From positions 1 to 57,510 of the forward strand of contig CAJQKQ010000042.1 in assembly GCA_905478925.1 (NCBI GenBank): a stretch of 57,510 nt of DNA, in the 5' to 3' direction. A program made the translations under genes and the position numbers. The DNA is from an uncultured Verrucomicrobiales bacterium. GTDB taxonomy: Bacteria > Verrucomicrobiota > Verrucomicrobiia > Verrucomicrobiales > Akkermansiaceae. How positions within the stretch are numbered: position 1 is the stretch's first letter; each line of letters opens with the position of its first letter. A model generated the notes under the pieces. The model worked only from the letters and a program-made list of their open reading frames with translations. It did not search any database and had not been told where the DNA came from. Shown in pieces: positions 45,701 to 53,988 of the stretch.

Positions 45701-46003
45701 CTGCGGGGTAATTTCCCCGTGGTTCGCATACAGCATCACTGTGTCGAACTGGCTCAGGTAATCTGCATCGCCGAGCGCTTCCTCGACGCTCGTGACGTAA
45801 TCGAAGTAGATCGCATCGCGCCCCAGCCCCTTGGCCAACATCGGGTAGTATTTATTGCTGTTGTGGTGCTCGCTCTCGTGACCGAGGAACAGCACGCGGA
45901 TCGCGCCTTCCTTCGGGTCAGAAGTCGGGGCGACAGGCGCAGCGAGGACGAACGCGCCGACGAGGGCAGCGATGGCAAGGGGCAAAATACGGGATACTTT
46001 CAT
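42707..46003 (-). CDS. ThuA / PVC dehydrogenase propeller / CBM-like / heme c fusion (paralog 2)
   Basis: It is 1098 residues from ATG at 46003, chosen for the same reason as in paralog 1. The layout is the same: signal peptide, ThuA domain, dehydrogenase propeller (KILEDTDGDGKCDKVTVFA), HEAT-like helices, carbohydrate-binding-like jelly roll (about 860-1000, with ISLRKVE-like KAWWDDVSLRKVE), and heme domain with CTRCH (near 1024) and MPPMGVL. The propeller and HEAT parts are closer to paralog 3 than to paralog 1. A short 3' flank after the stop (TTCGGGGTTAACGCC, 42679-42706) is shared with the other two paralogs, so the duplicated unit extended beyond the gene. Confidence 0.87.
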   Translation of the reverse strand: MKVSRILPLAIAALVGAFVLAAPVAPTSDPKEGAIRVLFLGHESEHHNSNKYYPMLAKGLGRDAIYFDYVTSVEEALGDADYLSQFDTVMLYANHGEITPQQWKNLKGYVEGGGGFVPVHCASWCFGNEPGFDQLVGGRFDSHKTGTFTAKVVDGKHPAMAGVEAFEAWDETYKHKNHNEKDRTVLMVREVAEKDDNITEPEPWTWVRTQGKGRVFYTASGHDERVWKQTAFHQLLKAGILWSVGDARKQSYEKFIAARAPLKYEKRGDIANYEKRPEPLPYQFPLKPEDSMDYTQAPVGFRLELFASEPDIINPIGLAWDERGRLWVAETVDYPNEMTADRVGNDKIKILEDTDGDGKCDKVTVFAEGLNIPTSITFSRGGIIVAHVPDFLFLKDTDGDDKADVREVLTTGWGTRDTHAGPSNLRYGFDNWIWGTVGYSAFNGEVGGEQKRFGSGVFRMKPDGSALEFMHQFNNNTWGLGFNSAGDVFGSTANNNPSFFGGIRATAYGKGKTGMSAKMIATDSSFHPITPNIRQVDAFNNYTAAAGQTVATSAGFPESFRDKVAFIGGPTGHLLGKYHLSRDGAGYKAKNGYAFLASTDEWFSPVAAEVGPDGNLWVADWYNFIIQHNPIPSEGRGGYKAKGGKGNAHINPNRDRKHGRIYRVVWDKAPKAKIKSLAGASDAQLVAAMDSDNLFWRQTAQRLLVDGDKKGATAALKAKIKAGGAGAIQALWSLHGLAALDTETHQLALLSKDPALRRNAITALGNDAAALQLFFDTAVVQDPDLIVRLAAFNKMVEFEDKETVGLAAQKLSADPVNAKDEWLSQSLYNTSKGALKRGAAKLGKELIGNGSFENIASDMPTGWSARTYGGAAKHRVADVAHTGKHSIEISSTKGADTSVHFDLKVDRNSEYELSGWIKTENVVGNGHGALLSLHALVGKPRSKALKGTNDWTQVKMRFETGSAKSISINCLFGGWGTSTGKAWWDDVSLRKVEYEIIGGGEPEVAEGDVARGKKIFMTHPIAACTRCHVVDGVGGPIGPPLDTIATRKQEDYILESLVDPGAAIAEGFVGQVSPMPPMGVLLKPQELADVMAYLLTLK

Positions 46004-46060
46004 GGCTTGATGGGTCTTTGAATGATTCGTCACTCTTAGGAGGATGGCGCGACCCGTCAA

Positions 46061-46304
46061 TCATACACCGCAGCCGCACCCAGTCTTACTGAACTTGGGC
46101 ATTTTTTATACTGAATGAGACATAATGGTCCGCCCATCTCACCCGCCTACCAAAAAAGAACCCGCTCCAAGCAGAGCAAGGAGCATCACGAATGGACACG
46201 AATCTTGGGACGCTGACGCTGGCGGAAGCCATCACTCGTCCTCAAAAAAATCCCATCAATTCTTTTAATTCTCTGTTTCGGGGTTAACGCCGATTTCGCC
46301 CGCC
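46061..46304. other. Intergenic region between cytochrome paralogs 2 and 3
   Basis: 244 bp without a gene. It shares a short stretch (GGCATTTTTTATACTGAATG, 46098-46117) with the leaders of the other paralogs, but the 163-bp block is absent. The 3' flank TTCGGGGTTAACGCC is at 46277-46291. Confidence 0.5.
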
Positions 46305-49124
46305 TTACTTGAGCGTCATGATGTAGGCCATCACGTCGGCCAACTCTTGCGGCTTCAACAGCACACCCATCGGCGGCATCGGTGACACCTTGCCCTGGAA
46401 GCCCTCGGCGATCACCGCCCCGGGATCGACCAGGCTTTGCAAGATATAGTCCTCTTGCTTGCGCGTCGCGATGGTGTCCAAAGCTGGTCCGATAGGACCT
46501 CCGACCCCGTCAACGACGTGGCAGCGGGTGCAGGCGGCAATCGGATGCGTCATGAAGATTTTCTTACCGCGTTCCACGTCGCCCTTCGCCAGCTCCTCAG
46601 GCTTGCCGCCCGCGATGGCCTCATACCCGGTGTTGCGCAGGCTCTGCGAGAGCCACTCGTCTTTGGCGTTGACCGGATCGGTGCTCAATTTCTGCGCCGC
46701 CAGTGCGACCGTCTTCTTATCCTCAAACTCGACCATCTTGTTAAAGGCGGCGAGGCGCACGATCAGGTCCGAGTCCTGCACCACTGCGGTATCGAAGAAC
46801 AACTGCAGCGCTGCCGCGTCGTTGCCCAACGCGGTGATCGCGTTGCGCCGCAGCGCAGGGTCTTTGCTCACCAGCGCGAGTTGGTGGGTCTCCGCGTCGA
46901 GCGCACCAAGCCCTTGCAAGCTCCACAGCGCCTGGATCGCCCCGGCACCGCCGGCTTGGACCTTCGCCTTCAATGCTGCCGTCGCGCCCTTCTTGCTGCC
47001 GTCGACCAACAATCGCTGCGCGGTCTGGCGCCAGAACAGGTTGTCGCTGTCCATCGCCGCCACCAGTTGGGCGTCGCTCGCGCCGGCCAGCGATTTGATC
47101 TTCGCCTCTGGCGCCTTGTCCCAGACCACGCGGTAGATGCGCCCATGGCTGCGGTCGCGGTTCGGGTTGATGTGCGCATTGCCCACGCCGCGCTTCGCGT
47201 CGTAGCCTGCGCGGTCTTTACTCGGCGTCGGATTGTGCTGGATGATGAAGTTGTACCAGTCGGCCACCCACAGGTTGCCGTCGGGTCCCACTTCCGCCGC
47301 CACTGGCGAGAACCACTCGTCGGCCGAGGCCAGGAAGGCGAAGCCGTTCTTGGCTTTGTAGCCCGCCCCGTCACGGGAGAGATGGTATTTCCCGAGCAGA
47401 TGACCGGTCGGCCCGCCGATGAACGCCACCTTTTCGCGGAACGACTCAGGGAACCCCGCCGAGGTCGCCAGCGTCTGGCCAGCTCCCGCAGTGTAGTTGT
47501 TGAAGGCATCCACCTGGCGGATGTTGGGCGTGATCGGGTGGAACGAGCGGTCCGGTGCGATCATCTTCGCACTCATGCCCTTCTTGCCCTTGGGGTAAGC
47601 AGTGGCACGGATGCCACAGAAAAAGCTCGGGTTGTTGTTGGCGGTCGAGCCGAACACGTCGCCCGCCGAGTTGAAGCCGAGGCCCCAGGTGTTGTTGTTG
47701 AACTGGTGAAGGAACTCCAATTGCGAGCCGTCCGGCTTCATGCGGAACGCCCCGGAACCAAAGCGCTTCTCCTCGCCGCCGACCTTGCCGTTGAAGGCCG
47801 AGTAGCCGACCGTGCCCCAGATCCAGTTGTCGAAGCCGTAACGCAGGTTCGATGGCCCGGCATGCGTGTCGCCGATCCCCCACCCCGTCGTCAGCACCTC
47901 ACGCACGTCCGCCTTGTCGTCGCCGTCGGTGTCTTTCAGGAACAGGAAGTCGGGCACGTGGGCGACGATGATTCCGCCACGCGAGAAAGTGATCGATGTC
48001 GGGATATTCAGGCCTTCGGCGAACACCGTCACCTTGTCGCACTTGCCGTCGCCGTCGGTGTCCTCGAGGATTTTGATCTTGTCGTTACCGACCCGGTCGG
48101 GCGTCATCTCGTTCGGGTAATCGACCGTCTCGGCAACCCACAGGCGACCGCGCTCGTCCCAGGCAAGGCCGATCGGGTTGATGATGTCCGGCTCGCTGGC
48201 GAACAACTCCAAGCGGAAGCCCACCGGTGCCTGGGTGTAGTCCATGCTGTCTTCCGCCTTGAGCGGGAACTGGTAAGGCAGCGGCTCGGGGCGCTTCTCG
48301 TAGTTGGCGATGTCGCCGCGCTTCTCATATTTGAGCGGCGCGCGGGCAGCGATGAACTTCTCGTAGGCCGCCTTGCGATCGTCGCCCACCGACCATAAAA
48401 TCCCCGCCTTGAGCAACTGGTGGAAGCCCGCCTGCTTCCAGACCCGCTCGTCGTGCCCGGACGCGGTGTAGAACACGCGGCCCTTACCTTGGGTGCGCAC
48501 CCAGGTCCACGGCTCGGGTTCCGTGATGTTGTCATCCTTCTCCGCGATTTCGCGCACCATCAATACAGTGCGATCTTTCTCGTTGTGATTCTTGTGCTTG
48601 TAGGTCTCATCCCAGGCCTCGAACGCCTCCACGCCGGCCATCGCCGGGTGCTTGGCATCGACCACCTTGGCGGTGAACACCCCACTACCGTGGCTGGCGA
48701 AACGGCCGCCCACCAGTTGGTCGAAGCCAGGCTCGTTGCCGAAACACGCGCTCGCACAATGCACCGGCACGAAGCCGCCGCCGCCCTCGACGTAGCCTTT
48801 CAGGTTCTTCCACTGCTGCGGGGTAATTTTGCCGTGGTTCGCATACAGTAGCACTGTGTCGAACTTGCTCAGGTAATCGGCATCGCCGAGCGCCTCCTCG
48901 ACGTTGGTCACGTAATCAAAGTAGATCGCATCGCGCCCGAGCGCCTTCGACAACATCGGGTAGTACTTGTTGCTGTTGTGGTGCTCGCTCTCGTGACCGA
49001 GGAACAGCACGCGGATCGCGCCTTCCTTCGAGGCTGAAGCCGGATCGACACGCGCCGCTAAGACAAGGGCAAAGGCACCGACGAACAAGGCGACGGTAAG
49101 GGATAATATACGGGCTGTTTTCAT
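46305..49124 (-). CDS. ThuA / PVC dehydrogenase propeller / heme c fusion lacking the CBM-like domain (paralog 3)
   Basis: It is 939 residues from ATG at 49124 (the longer GTG start gives no added motif). It has a signal peptide, ThuA domain, dehydrogenase propeller and HEAT-like helices like the other two. It then jumps straight from SQSLRNT to YEAIAGGKPEELAKGDVERG and the heme domain (CTRCH near 866, MPPMGVL). The roughly 150-residue carbohydrate-binding-like domain present in paralogs 1 and 2 is cleanly missing and the frame is kept. The DNA at the join (46633-46648) shows TTG..CAGGCT, which is present at both edges of the deleted part in paralog 2 (43032-43042 and 43518-43530), suggesting microhomology-mediated loss. 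The ThuA CASACFG differs from CASWCFG of the others. Confidence 0.87.
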   Translation of the reverse strand: MKTARILSLTVALFVGAFALVLAARVDPASASKEGAIRVLFLGHESEHHNSNKYYPMLSKALGRDAIYFDYVTNVEEALGDADYLSKFDTVLLYANHGKITPQQWKNLKGYVEGGGGFVPVHCASACFGNEPGFDQLVGGRFASHGSGVFTAKVVDAKHPAMAGVEAFEAWDETYKHKNHNEKDRTVLMVREIAEKDDNITEPEPWTWVRTQGKGRVFYTASGHDERVWKQAGFHQLLKAGILWSVGDDRKAAYEKFIAARAPLKYEKRGDIANYEKRPEPLPYQFPLKAEDSMDYTQAPVGFRLELFASEPDIINPIGLAWDERGRLWVAETVDYPNEMTPDRVGNDKIKILEDTDGDGKCDKVTVFAEGLNIPTSITFSRGGIIVAHVPDFLFLKDTDGDDKADVREVLTTGWGIGDTHAGPSNLRYGFDNWIWGTVGYSAFNGKVGGEEKRFGSGAFRMKPDGSQLEFLHQFNNNTWGLGFNSAGDVFGSTANNNPSFFCGIRATAYPKGKKGMSAKMIAPDRSFHPITPNIRQVDAFNNYTAGAGQTLATSAGFPESFREKVAFIGGPTGHLLGKYHLSRDGAGYKAKNGFAFLASADEWFSPVAAEVGPDGNLWVADWYNFIIQHNPTPSKDRAGYDAKRGVGNAHINPNRDRSHGRIYRVVWDKAPEAKIKSLAGASDAQLVAAMDSDNLFWRQTAQRLLVDGSKKGATAALKAKVQAGGAGAIQALWSLQGLGALDAETHQLALVSKDPALRRNAITALGNDAAALQLFFDTAVVQDSDLIVRLAAFNKMVEFEDKKTVALAAQKLSTDPVNAKDEWLSQSLRNTGYEAIAGGKPEELAKGDVERGKKIFMTHPIAACTRCHVVDGVGGPIGPALDTIATRKQEDYILQSLVDPGAVIAEGFQGKVSPMPPMGVLLKPQELADVMAYIMTLK

Positions 49125-49462
49125 GATTTGATGGATCTTTGAATGATTCGTCACTCTTAGAATGATGTCGCGGAGAAAGATGTCGCGGCTCGAGGATCAT
49201 ACAGCTCAGCCGCACCCCGTCTTGGTCGAGTCGGACATTTTTTATGCTGAATGAGACACATTTCGCCCCCCCTGAGACCTCGCCAAGGCAATTGCGACCT
49301 TGCCAACAGCCGACAAGCAGGCCGAAATCTACAGCGCAAAATTCCAGTTTCCCCGGAGTGATGGGCTCCTACACAAGGGAGCATTCATTCACAGAAGGTA
49401 GCAGAGGGGGGAGAATGGGGGTTGATCAATGTGTTTCCATTCGTTGTTAGAGATGAAGCCCC
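49125..49462. other. Intergenic DNA upstream of paralog 3, with the second copy of the shared block
   Basis: The leader 49125-49160 matches those of the other paralogs. The block 49236-49397 is the second copy of 42143-42305. No gene is seen in the rest. Confidence 0.6.
49236..49397. repeat. 163-bp upstream block, second copy
   Basis: It is nearly identical to 42143-42305 (one C fewer in a C-run, about four substitutions). It sits upstream of paralog 3 in the same position and orientation as the other copy relative to paralog 1. Confidence 0.85.
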
Positions 49463-52400
49463 TCAGGGTCTTTTTACAATGCCGCCACCGCCACGAGGGC
49501 TTTCTGGCGGGCCATTATCCTTGGGTCGTTGTCCGGAGGAGGTGATGACGATCTTGTCGACCATCGCGCCATCTTCCCGCATCCAAAGGTTGATTTTGTG
49601 AAGCCCGGCGTGAGGCACCTCGAACTTCTTGCCACCCATCCATTGGTATTCTCCACTGCGGGTGGGGAAGGAGCCGATGGCAGTCAGCTCGGGCAATGGC
49701 TGCATGTCGAGCCCGCCGTGGCAGGAGTCGGCACTCGGGTTGATGCCATGCCCTCGGACGTGCATGAAGTAGGTCCCGGGCTTGTTGAACATGACGTTGA
49801 AGTCCATGCGAGGGCTGACATCGGGTGAATACTGCAAGCCGATGTGCTTGCCCCGGTCCGGGACGTGCATTGCGCCAGCGCCGCTGAAACCCGCCTCGGT
49901 ATCGACCGCAGCCCAACTTTGATTGTCCAAGGTTCCTGCGGTGAGGCCATCGTGGTTCTCCGCTTCCATCGAAACGGTTCCCTTGTCGTCCTGAACGAAC
50001 CAGCTCGGATGCTTCTTCGGCGTGGTGATCGCGACCGGGGAAGAGGTTTTGGTGCTGTTTTTCCGGGCGTCCCGGGCACAAACGGTATACTTGTATTCTT
50101 GGCCGGGTGAGAGGCCCAGATCAAAGTAAAGCGGGCTCTCCTGCCAGCCACTGTCGCTACCGCCCGGATTGCCGCTGGTCTCGGCGAAGAAGTACTCGAC
50201 CGGTTTGCTGGAATCGGATGCCAATCTCGATTGCATCATGACCGAGTTGCCATCCATCACCATCGGGCTGAGCAAAAAGGCGGCTGGGTTTGGATCGGGG
50301 GGAAGGCTGTCGAAAAGCGACTTCGTCCAGACCGAAAGGTTGTCGATGCGACCGCCGAAGTGGTTGCCCTTCGCACCGCGCCCGAGGTAACACTCGTTGG
50401 GGCTGACGTCCTCGATATCGAGGGTGAATTTCTCGCTCTTGGCCCATTCGACGTCATTGACATGAATCAGGAGGGTGTCCTGGAAAGTCATCAGTTTCAC
50501 ATTGACCCACGATCCGGCCGGGAGCGGTTTCTTGGCTCGAACAATTTGCAGCTTGTCACCGACCTTGATCCCGAAGGCGAGTTTCCCCTGGCTGTCGCTC
50601 GGCCAGAGCCGGGCGACGTCACCAGTTTCGGAGTTGGAGAAGTTGATCAAGGCCTGATTCTTCGCCCCACCATCCCATTTAACGTCGAGATCAAAGGAGA
50701 CCGACTCAAACTGTGCGACGCTCTGGTGAAGAGCGATGAAATCATCCTTGCCGTCGAGTTGGAGGACGGTTCCTTCGTGGTCCTCGACGTAGGTCGGGCC
50801 GTTGAGGAGTCTTGCCCAGGTGGCACCGTGTGTGTCCCAGACCCGGTAGCCGTCCTGCTTCTCGAATTGATATTCAAGGTAGAGTTGGTTGAACTCTTCA
50901 TCCACTTCGCCGAACTGCTTGCTATCGCTCCAACTCCACAGGAACCAGTAACCTTTTTCCCGGTCTCCGTTCTTGATGTAGTTTCCGTCGATAATGGCCG
51001 AGCCGTGCACCGGACCGCCGACTTCGGCGTTGCCCTTGCAGACAGCGTAGTTGGAAATCTTAATCCCTCGGTTAATGTCCGCATGTTCCATGACGCGAGC
51101 GCTGTTCTCAACGGTGGCGCCCTCTCGGAGGATCGCGTAGTCAGTGACTCGCGCATAGTCGCGAACAGTCGCCTTGGCCTCAATCGTCGTGTAACCGGAA
51201 ACCACCGCGTTGTCCTGCACCGTGCCGTAGACCGTGGCGAAGTCTTCAACTCGGGCGTTTCCAAGAACCTTTGCCTTCGCGTCAATATAGGCGGTCGGGG
51301 AGACATAAGCGGTCCGGGCGACCTCGCCATGAATTCCAGGTTTCGGTCGCCACAGGCTGACCTTCGGGCCGGTTCCGCTCAGTTTGACTTGATAGGGGAA
51401 GCGGTCTTTGCCCGGCTTTCGGTAATCGCCAAGCGGATCGTGAACAAAGATTCCCTGGGGCATGATGATTTCCGGGGTCGCCACGACGACGAGATAGAGC
51501 TCCTCGTCACCGGCAACCACTTTGAAACTTCCCTTGGCGGCGGTGGTGAAGATTTCGCCGTAACGCGGCTTGCCGTCCTTGACGGCGACGAACATCGCGC
51601 TCCAATCGGACATGTGCTCTTCGGAGACAAAGCCTTTGAGATCCGCTGTGACGGTGCCAACTTTTACTTCAAGCGGGGAGATGTTGTAGCCGAACTGCTG
51701 CGGCGTGCGCCACGCCGGTGGTTCATACCATCCTGCCTCGAGGTAAGGAACTTTTTCCAGCAGGGTGTAGTGCTTGCGGGTGTTGTATTTCAGGTTCGGA
51801 TAGACTTTGCCGTATTCCGGATGGCGCGGATAGTCCCAGGTAATATTGCGAGCTGCCATCTTGACCCATTCCTGACTAAACGGCGTCTCAGGACTCGGGT
51901 CCATTTCGGCCATCCCCTTCGGCGGGAAAGTGCTCCCCTTCGTGCCCGCCTTCGGTCCTCGGTTCCAAAGCCGTGTTGCAAAGAGCCCGCCAAACTCAGG
52001 AGTTTCGACCAGGTGATCCCAGATCAGATAGGAATGGTAGTAGTTGCCACCGGTTGTCGGGTAGACGTGCGCGTGTTTCGGACAGTTGGTGACCGGATTC
52101 ACTTGCGGTTTGCCAAGCCAGGAGACCTGGAAATTCGCATGCGCCTCCCACCATTGTCCGGTGATATTCCCCATTTGATGGGAGTCGCTTCCGTGGATAT
52201 ATTCGTGCGGGTTGCAATGACCTGTGTAGGTAATGCCGAAACCCAGAGCCAGATCGGGACACCAACCACTCCAGCTACCGCCCCAGCCGTTACCGACGAT
52301 CCATTTGTATTTTCGACCATCGCCTCGCTTGGCCTCGTCTTTCGAAACGAGCGGCAGATGCTTTCCGGAACGCTCGTTCAGATACGTGTAGACCGCCTCG

Positions 52401-53350
52401 AGTTCCGGCAACTGCTTGGTTTTGATACGCGTCGCGATATCGTCATCAGGTTTGGGATTCGCGGATTCAAGCCACATCGAGCGAAAGTGCGCCGACTCAT
52501 GCCAGCTGAGCTTGTCGTTTTGCATCGGATCGCCCCAGAACTCAGAGTTCTTTTCACCCTTGAGGTTGTTCTTGCTGATCGGGTAGAAGAGATAGCTCCC
52601 GAGGTCGACGCCGCCGGCGTAGTTATGGCTGATATCGCTCTGATTCATCGCTCCGGTGTGAACGCGGAAGGCGGCAATGGAACCGGTGAGCGATTCCGCG
52701 CCGAGGTTGATGATTGCGTCACCGCTGAATTTCAACGCCCCCGCCCGGCTGCCAACAAGTTTTCCGTCTCGATAGAAGGTCACTTTCGAGCCATCGGAGA
52801 CAGCGGCGAGATGCTGCCACGCCTTGCTACCCGGCATCTTGAATTGCTTGCAGGTGAGATCGCCACCCGGCGTATCCCCGAAGCTGACCAGCACTTCGTT
52901 TTTTTCGACGCTTGGATTGATGACCCAGAGTTCGACACTGAGTTTGCCGTCGGTAATGCTCTCCGGCAGGGTGTAGCCGAAGCCGGGTTCGAGGATCATC
53001 CGGAGGCGATCGCCGCCGTCGAAAGTGGCCGCCGGGGAGCCATTCAAGTCGGCATCAAAACGAGGATACACGGCCTTGGGTCCATCGCCTCCAAAGAGCC
53101 CGAAGCTCCACTTGAAGGTCCCGCCGTTACACCAGTTGAGAGCGACATCATTCTCATCCCGGGCCAGCATAAACTTGGCATGGTTGTCGATGGCGAGCCG
53201 TCCGCCCGATTCGCTCTCTCCGACATAGATCATTCGCGCATCGGTTTGCTCCGCGCCCGCGTGAAACGGTTCAGGCACCGGCACCACCCCGGCGATGGCA
53301 TGGGTTGCGGCGGATAATAAAATTATTGCAAAGGATGCGGTGTTTTTCAT
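49463..53350 (-). CDS. Large secreted HExxH metallopeptidase-like protein with LamG and beta-helix domains
   Basis: It is 1295 residues from ATG at 53350. The frame runs to 53590, but the signal peptide (NTASFAIILLSAATHAIAG) begins here. Visible in order: a LamG-type jelly roll (about 95-260); a DUF6055-like catalytic region (about 270-600) with HEYIH (near 379-383) and E in WWEAH (near 404), the HExxH...E pattern of gluzincins; a left-handed beta-helix (about 677-783; repeats such as AKVLGNARVEDFATVYGTV); a second LamG (877-1017); a fibronectin III-like part (1030-1113); and a C-terminal carbohydrate-binding-like domain resembling that of GH115 enzymes (1120-1277, VSMEAENHDG). Peptidase activity is inferred from the motif only. 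It stands alone between the cytochrome cluster and the next gene. Confidence 0.7.
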   Translation of the reverse strand: MKNTASFAIILLSAATHAIAGVVPVPEPFHAGAEQTDARMIYVGESESGGRLAIDNHAKFMLARDENDVALNWCNGGTFKWSFGLFGGDGPKAVYPRFDADLNGSPAATFDGGDRLRMILEPGFGYTLPESITDGKLSVELWVINPSVEKNEVLVSFGDTPGGDLTCKQFKMPGSKAWQHLAAVSDGSKVTFYRDGKLVGSRAGALKFSGDAIINLGAESLTGSIAAFRVHTGAMNQSDISHNYAGGVDLGSYLFYPISKNNLKGEKNSEFWGDPMQNDKLSWHESAHFRSMWLESANPKPDDDIATRIKTKQLPELEAVYTYLNERSGKHLPLVSKDEAKRGDGRKYKWIVGNGWGGSWSGWCPDLALGFGITYTGHCNPHEYIHGSDSHQMGNITGQWWEAHANFQVSWLGKPQVNPVTNCPKHAHVYPTTGGNYYHSYLIWDHLVETPEFGGLFATRLWNRGPKAGTKGSTFPPKGMAEMDPSPETPFSQEWVKMAARNITWDYPRHPEYGKVYPNLKYNTRKHYTLLEKVPYLEAGWYEPPAWRTPQQFGYNISPLEVKVGTVTADLKGFVSEEHMSDWSAMFVAVKDGKPRYGEIFTTAAKGSFKVVAGDEELYLVVVATPEIIMPQGIFVHDPLGDYRKPGKDRFPYQVKLSGTGPKVSLWRPKPGIHGEVARTAYVSPTAYIDAKAKVLGNARVEDFATVYGTVQDNAVVSGYTTIEAKATVRDYARVTDYAILREGATVENSARVMEHADINRGIKISNYAVCKGNAEVGGPVHGSAIIDGNYIKNGDREKGYWFLWSWSDSKQFGEVDEEFNQLYLEYQFEKQDGYRVWDTHGATWARLLNGPTYVEDHEGTVLQLDGKDDFIALHQSVAQFESVSFDLDVKWDGGAKNQALINFSNSETGDVARLWPSDSQGKLAFGIKVGDKLQIVRAKKPLPAGSWVNVKLMTFQDTLLIHVNDVEWAKSEKFTLDIEDVSPNECYLGRGAKGNHFGGRIDNLSVWTKSLFDSLPPDPNPAAFLLSPMVMDGNSVMMQSRLASDSSKPVEYFFAETSGNPGGSDSGWQESPLYFDLGLSPGQEYKYTVCARDARKNSTKTSSPVAITTPKKHPSWFVQDDKGTVSMEAENHDGLTAGTLDNQSWAAVDTEAGFSGAGAMHVPDRGKHIGLQYSPDVSPRMDFNVMFNKPGTYFMHVRGHGINPSADSCHGGLDMQPLPELTAIGSFPTRSGEYQWMGGKKFEVPHAGLHKINLWMREDGAMVDKIVITSSGQRPKDNGPPESPRGGGGIVKRP

Positions 53351-53437
53351 TGCTGTTGCTGTTAGAAATTTACTTTTTGCGTGGGGCGCTTGAGGGCGCC
53401 GTTGAGGAGATCGGAAAGGGGCAGGAAGTAGTGAAAA

Positions 53438-53455
53438 GTGCCGAGTGATCAGTGA
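53438..53455 (+). repeat. 18-bp inverted repeat, left arm
   Basis: GTGCCGAGTGATCAGTGA is perfectly complementary to the right arm at 53989-54006. The arms bound 569 bp that include the upstream DNA of the HExxH gene. Confidence 0.75.
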
Positions 53456-53583
53456 AGAAAAATAGCAGCAAACTGCGTGTGACCGGGGCCGGTGGTGGTT
53501 TTGGCGGTCAGTTTCACTGGCCGTGAGCGTAGCTTTCCAGACCGCTTTTCCAAGAAGGTTTTTGGCAGCGCTTGTTCTCGCAA

Positions 53584-53610
53584 GTTTCACCAGGACAGGC
53601 CAGTAAACGC
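53584..53610 (-). repeat. 27-bp dispersed repeat (partner of 175-201)
   Basis: The reverse complement matches 175-201 at 26 of 27 positions. It lies inside the intergenic region between the two large genes of region 4. Confidence 0.7.
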
Positions 53611-53879
53611 CCTTTCAATTCCCATATCCGGTTCTGCTTTCCTTGCCGGGATCTCCCTAGTCTAGGTGCCCTGCCTCCCCTTCCAAGCTAGGGATTTTCA
53701 AGAGATTGAACCGCCAAGTAAGAAAAGTTCACCAAGTCCAAGAGAACAAAGATCTCAAAAGAGCCTTTTTGGCTGAAGATTTCTGTTCAGAAATCAGGGC
53801 GCCTACATTTGGGAAAACATTACGAGAGAAAGATGATTTATAATTTTTGAATCTCGAAGGAATTAGACTAGTGCTGCGT

Positions 53880-53910
53880 CACACTTCGATTGAAGGATAG
53901 AGGCTTTGGG
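53880..53910. repeat. Dispersed repeat, copy 2
   Basis: It matches 31584-31620 around the CACTTCGATTGA(A/G)GGATAG core. Both copies lie in gene-free DNA that also holds inverted repeats. Confidence 0.65.
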
Positions 53911-53988
53911 GAATGAATTTATCGGGTTCAATGCAAGGAGCAGGCGGCGCAGGCGGTCTTCTCCTGATCAATCAGCACTGATCACTGA

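Noticed and set aside
46437..48398. 653-codon plus-strand open frame
   Set aside because: It is antisense to cytochrome paralog 3. Its translation is rich in R, V and H and has no recognised domain; the parallel regions of the other paralogs show broken versions.
50231..53317. 1028-codon plus-strand open frame
   Set aside because: It lies opposite the large secreted protein gene. The high G/C third positions create a long shadow frame; it has no signal, domain or start signal.
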